DNA of 64,000 bases from Gymnorhina tibicen (taxonomy: Eukaryota; Chordata; Aves; Passeriformes; Artamidae). Under the pieces are notes generated by a model. The model ran no database searches. It worked only from the letters and a program-made list of their open reading frames with translations, and had not been told where the DNA came from. This document shows, one piece after another, positions 60,235-64,000 of this stretch (the stretch's first letter is position 1; every line of letters begins with the position of its first letter). Both the position numbers and the translations under genes were made by a program. The DNA is taken from contig VXAZ01005701.1 of NCBI GenBank assembly GCA_013399875.1, forward strand, positions 82,045 through 146,044, in the 5' to 3' direction.

Positions 60235-63200
60235 ATTGTTTAAATATATTAAAAAGTCTAAAAGAAAATATAAAAGCACTTGCACATACAAGATATTTTT
60301 TAATGGCTATAACACTTGGAAAATTTACACATTTAAACTAAGCTAGGTGCAAATTTTTCTGAGTTTTCTGTTCTGTTGGTAAAAACACCTTGGAAATATA
60401 CTATTGCCATTACAATGTCATTTACTTGAAGTGGTAGATGCAAGAAAATATGTCATTAATGAATCTTCTTCATAATTGCAGAACACATAATTTGCTCTTC
60501 TTTATACTAAGAGTTTTGGGAAAGGTGACTTTAACTTCCATTTTACACTCATTTTTCTAATAGTGCTCAGCTGTAAGAGCATAACAGCAAGTGAAAGATT
60601 TTCCTGCTCACTCAAATGTAGTTCCATCACTGTTTTGTAATAAACCATGCCAGATTCATTTTCATATGACTATAAAAATCAGGAGCATGCCAACATTCAG
60701 AACAGCTTGTTCTCTTATATATTCCCTCTCCTATTCACATTTCCTTGTATCTATATAGAGAAGATTTACTAGTACTGGCTCCTTGCATGCCAGGGGTATT
60801 TACGAGAACCAAAAAAATTGTGTTAGTTGTCTGCATATTTAAAGTAATATGTATGTTATTTCAAAACCTTCACATTCAAACACGTGGACTGGTAGAATAC
60901 TCCTTTTGCAAATCAAGACTGATTTTGTCAGCTTTTTCAATGAAGGAGTCAAAATGTCCTGATGATATGAGCTTCTTCTTAGGAAACATTCATACTGGGT
61001 TTGTTTCCACTTCTACCATGTATCACTGTGGACTTATATCTTATATAATGCAGTATAGACAATGTGAGTGAGTATTACTTAAAGATGTGGTACATTCATC
61101 TGGCTTTTATCCTCTCTCCTTCTTGTTTTCAACAATGGCATTTAGAGCTCTCAGCAAATGAGATAAGTAAAACATTTAGACTACTTGATTCAAGGTTGAT
61201 TTTCCTACAGGGGTGATTCTAAAGAGGTAGCACAAAGCAATCAGCTTCTCAGCTACAGCCTCATCTGTGGCTATGTGATACTCCATAAAGAGGACTATAT
61301 TTCAAACAGATGCCTGAACAATTAGTTACATTTCTTTAAAAGTGGTGCTAAGGTCTATCAACAACACACAGAAAGCATACTCCTAAAACCCTATGCTTTA
61401 TGACTTCTACAAATTATTAGAACATGTTCTTATTTTACTTTATAAAATTAATCTTAACTACAGTCAACACAATCTTCCTTGTTTTACATAGTTAATTGCT
61501 CCAGGTTTCATGTTCAGAGCATCATCTTGTGCTTTCATTCCATTTTTGTCTCTCAAAGGGCTACTTCAGTAAAGTTTGTTTCATCAAAGCATGTCTGTTT
61601 TAACACCTCTTGGAAAGAAAGCATTTGCCATTCATGTTTTTAAGGGAAATAAAAAACAGTATTATCAAATTTTATTATTACCAAAATATTTGAAAAGTAG
61701 TCACAGAAGAGGCACTTATTTCACCTATGTTAGTCAAAAAGGGTTTAACTTGAGATGTCATTTTGACAAGGCATTAGTTGAAAAAGAAAGAAAATTTAAA
61801 AGAGTGAATGCACTTCAAATACTTGAAGTGATGGGTGAACCCTATCCATATCTATGAGAGCATCTCATGTCACTGTAACTTGTTCTCTTGGTACCTTGAG
61901 ATTAGACCAAAGAAAGTCAGTCCCTGGCCAAAAGCTTTACACAGAATTTTTCTTAGAGATGTTTCCCAAAGAAATCAAAACAAGGAAAAAAAAGCAAAAA
62001 ACACTGAAAAATTTCAACATAAGTAGATCTAAATGTACTTGACACATCAGTAAATTGAAATAATAAATAGCATTGTTAGCACAAACAGATGAGACACTGG
62101 CACCTAGGAAACTTTTATTGCAAATAATGGTGTCTAATAAGAAAATTGAAGGAAATAAGATGTATGTATCACATATGTAAAGAAGCTCATATTCTAGCAA
62201 CGGAGAGACAAAACTCGGTTTTCTTTTCTCAAGATGTTTCACAGTACAATTTAAACTTTTGAGCAGAAACCATTTTCCTGAATACTTAGAGATAAAACCT
62301 CAAACATTCATTTTATAACCTCTTTTCTTCTCCCAGCCACCTCTGTCATTACCTTTTGCTCTCAAAACTTCCCCCTCAGTAACTTTCCTATTATGTCAAT
62401 AAGTTACTCTTTTCCTGAAGGGCTCTCTCCTGGGCTTTTTGCAGCTCTTTCATTCTAAGGATTGCTTTTTCATGCCCTCCATGTTTCATGCTCTTAAGTT
62501 TCTTATTGACAGCTGCTCTCTTTTGAGTTAGAAGCTGCACTTACAGAGATAATATAAGGTATCTACATACAGAGAAGGCAGCTGTTAGACTGATTATCAC
62601 AAGATTATTTAAAAAGGACTCTGGCTTTCAGTTCATGAATAACAGCCAAAGAGCTGTAGTCTTGGGAGCTAAACTATAATAGTGACACAACAATTAGATA
62701 AAATATTAGTACAACTATTATTCAAGCGTGTCACACTGGTTTTTCTAATAATAAAACACAGAATGCCTCATAATGGCTAAATTTCAACTTTTCGTCACAA
62801 AATGAGAAACAGGGAAGTGCCGCAAGCTTTTCCCTTGTTCATTCATTTCACATAAAATGTTTATACGAGTACAGAATTTAAAGTTTGATCACTCTAGGTT
62901 CTGTTTTATGGGTAACCTGAAACTCAGTTAGCGTTTGCGACTCGATTTTAAATTCTGTGATTGAAAGTTGTGATCAAAATGCTGAAGGTTATTAATTATT
63001 ATTAAATCAGTGAAATTAGGAGATAAAAATGTGCTGAGGATTCCCCGTTTCTCTTATGCTGACTTACATAGCAGTTGCCTATACAACTTCTATTGAATAA
63101 ATTCTCAGTACACTTGAGACATCATAAATACATTAACCAAGGAGTGAATATCCCCTAAAATTATTAATTTTTAACTATGCCTTAATGACCAGGCATTGGA

Positions 63201-63708
63201 GATTCCCAAGCAATTCCTCATTTAAAAAATTGGACCCATCCTCAGCAGATACATGAAGGATTTTCACCTTTCCTCTCTGAAAAATTGCTTACTGTTCTGG
63301 GCATATTACACCTTTGGGATTTTCACAGACAAAGAGATAGAGATGGGATGTACAGCAAAACCAGGAATATTGCCTTTCTGCAAATGAATTTCCACTTGTA
63401 CTACAAATTCCTTGTTCTAACAGCAAACTCAGAACACTCCCAGGTTTCCTCTTTCTTGCAAAGTCTGTTGTTTCCTGGATAAAATTCTGCTTGTGTCACA
63501 TCACTATAGTTGTGATGAATGTGAAAGAAGCCAGAAGTGAGGGATGGAGCTGCAGGACCTATGATCCCAGCACTGTAGTCTTCCATGTGACAGTACAGCC
63601 TCTGGTGTTCACTGAACCAATCACAAATGCCAAAGCCTTCTCTGCAAGGCAGGTGCATCCTTCCACTTGTTGGGTAGTCAGAAATCTCCATCATGGAAAA
63701 GGGAAGGT

Positions 63709-64000
63709 GCTGTGGTTTCACCTCATCCAGCAACCAAACAGCATACACCCACTCACTCACTCACCCGCCAGCAGGATCAGGGGGAGAATCAGAAGAGTAA
63801 AAGTGAGAAAATTTATAACTTCAGCCAAAGACAGTTTAATAGCTGGACACAAAAAGCTGCACACACAGGCAGAGTAAAGTAATAAATTCATTCACCACTT
63901 CCCAAGGACTGGCAAGTGTTCAGCTGTTGTAGTCCCCGAGCCACCAGCTGGGATGGCTGGGGCACCAGGGGGCACAGCAGCTCAGTGGCGGGGCAATTCA
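63709..64000 (-). mobile_element. LTR (family C), antisense, running off the window
   Basis: On the plus strand this begins TGCTGTGGTTTCACCTCATC, the diverged reverse of the family end, then GGGGGAGAATCAGAAGAGTA, AAGTGAGAAAATTTATAACT, AAAGACAGTTTAATAGCTGG, AAATTCATTCACCACTTCCC and GGCAAGTGTTCAGCTGTTGT. These are the same blocks, in the same reverse order, as at 45.66 kb. A short CACT/CTCA run lies at 63,750-63,764. The element continues beyond base 64,000, so its U3 and left-hand LTR end cannot be judged, nor whether a provirus follows. Confidence 0.8.

Larger units (their letters stand above)
55017..63708. other. Region without recognisable gene
   Basis: Long AT-rich stretch with no gene or assignable transposon. 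Separately listed structures are the palindrome pair at 56,098-56,159, an (AAAC)n tract at 57,712-57,740, a (TTG)n tract at 59,737-59,754 and a three-copy 20-bp repeat at 60,175-60,234. The frame at 63,491-63,877 partly overlaps the LTR at the window end and is not supported as a gene. Confidence 0.6.

Noticed and set aside
63491..63877. 128-codon plus-strand open frame
   Set aside because: Its second half lies in the antisense LTR at the window end and its first half has no recognisable domain, so a hybrid chance frame is the simplest explanation.
1..64000. Prokaryotic-type systems (operons, CRISPR arrays, phage, insertion sequences)
   Set aside because: There are no long coding runs, no regularly spaced repeats with unique spacers and no ribosome-binding-site-led frames. 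CR1 and LTR content places the window in a bird genome.

Overview
This window looks like non-coding DNA from a bird nuclear genome, either intergenic or deep intronic. The main evidence is at least five CR1 LINE fragments. They include avian-type CR1 3' ends, pieces of both CR1 ORFs and the CR1 RNA-end octamer-like tails. There are also several long terminal repeats (LTRs) of families I associate with avian, mostly passerine, genomes. The passerine placement is inferred from remembered repeat families, not from a search. Base composition is AT-rich, and three isolated N positions (1927, 30708, 34739) suggest a draft assembly. No intact cellular protein-coding gene, rRNA, tRNA or CRISPR array is recognisable.

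Layout. 1-6.06 kb: no gene seen. 6.06-6.40 kb: antisense CR1 3' end. 6.4-13.27 kb: no gene, with small tandem duplications, a (TAC)n tract and a short hairpin. 13.28-16.04 kb: a rearranged antisense CR1 that keeps traces of ORF1 (coiled coil plus esterase) and the ORF2 endonuclease, with the reverse transcriptase region missing. 16.04-21.58 kb: no gene. 21.58-21.81 kb: sense CR1 3' end. 27.76-28.48 kb: internally deleted sense CR1. 28.5-30.5 kb: AT-rich, with one weak candidate exon on the minus strand (29,046-29,218). 30.58-38.82 kb: four solo-LTR-like elements of three families, all on the plus strand. 38.8-45.65 kb: mostly unique sequence, with a possible old repeat near 40.1-40.7 kb and purine- or pyrimidine-rich tracts. 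45.65-46.17 kb: two fragments of one LTR family in head-to-head inverted arrangement. 51.48-52.29 kb: sense CR1 with a broken reverse transcriptase. 53.26-55.02 kb: an LTR interrupted by a clean 680-bp nested solo LTR with a 5-bp target-site duplication. 55.0-63.7 kb: no gene, but a perfect 24-bp palindrome beside a perfect hairpin near 56.1 kb, and a three-copy 20-bp repeat at 60.18 kb. 63.71-64.0 kb: another antisense LTR running off the window.

The interest here is in repeat history: nesting, inversion, internal deletion and decay of catalytic motifs. I found no convincing new biological system. The most unusual unexplained signals are the palindrome pair at 56.10-56.16 kb, the divergent LTR pair at 45.65-46.17 kb, and the inverted repeat ending in a CRE octamer at 26.34-26.38 kb.
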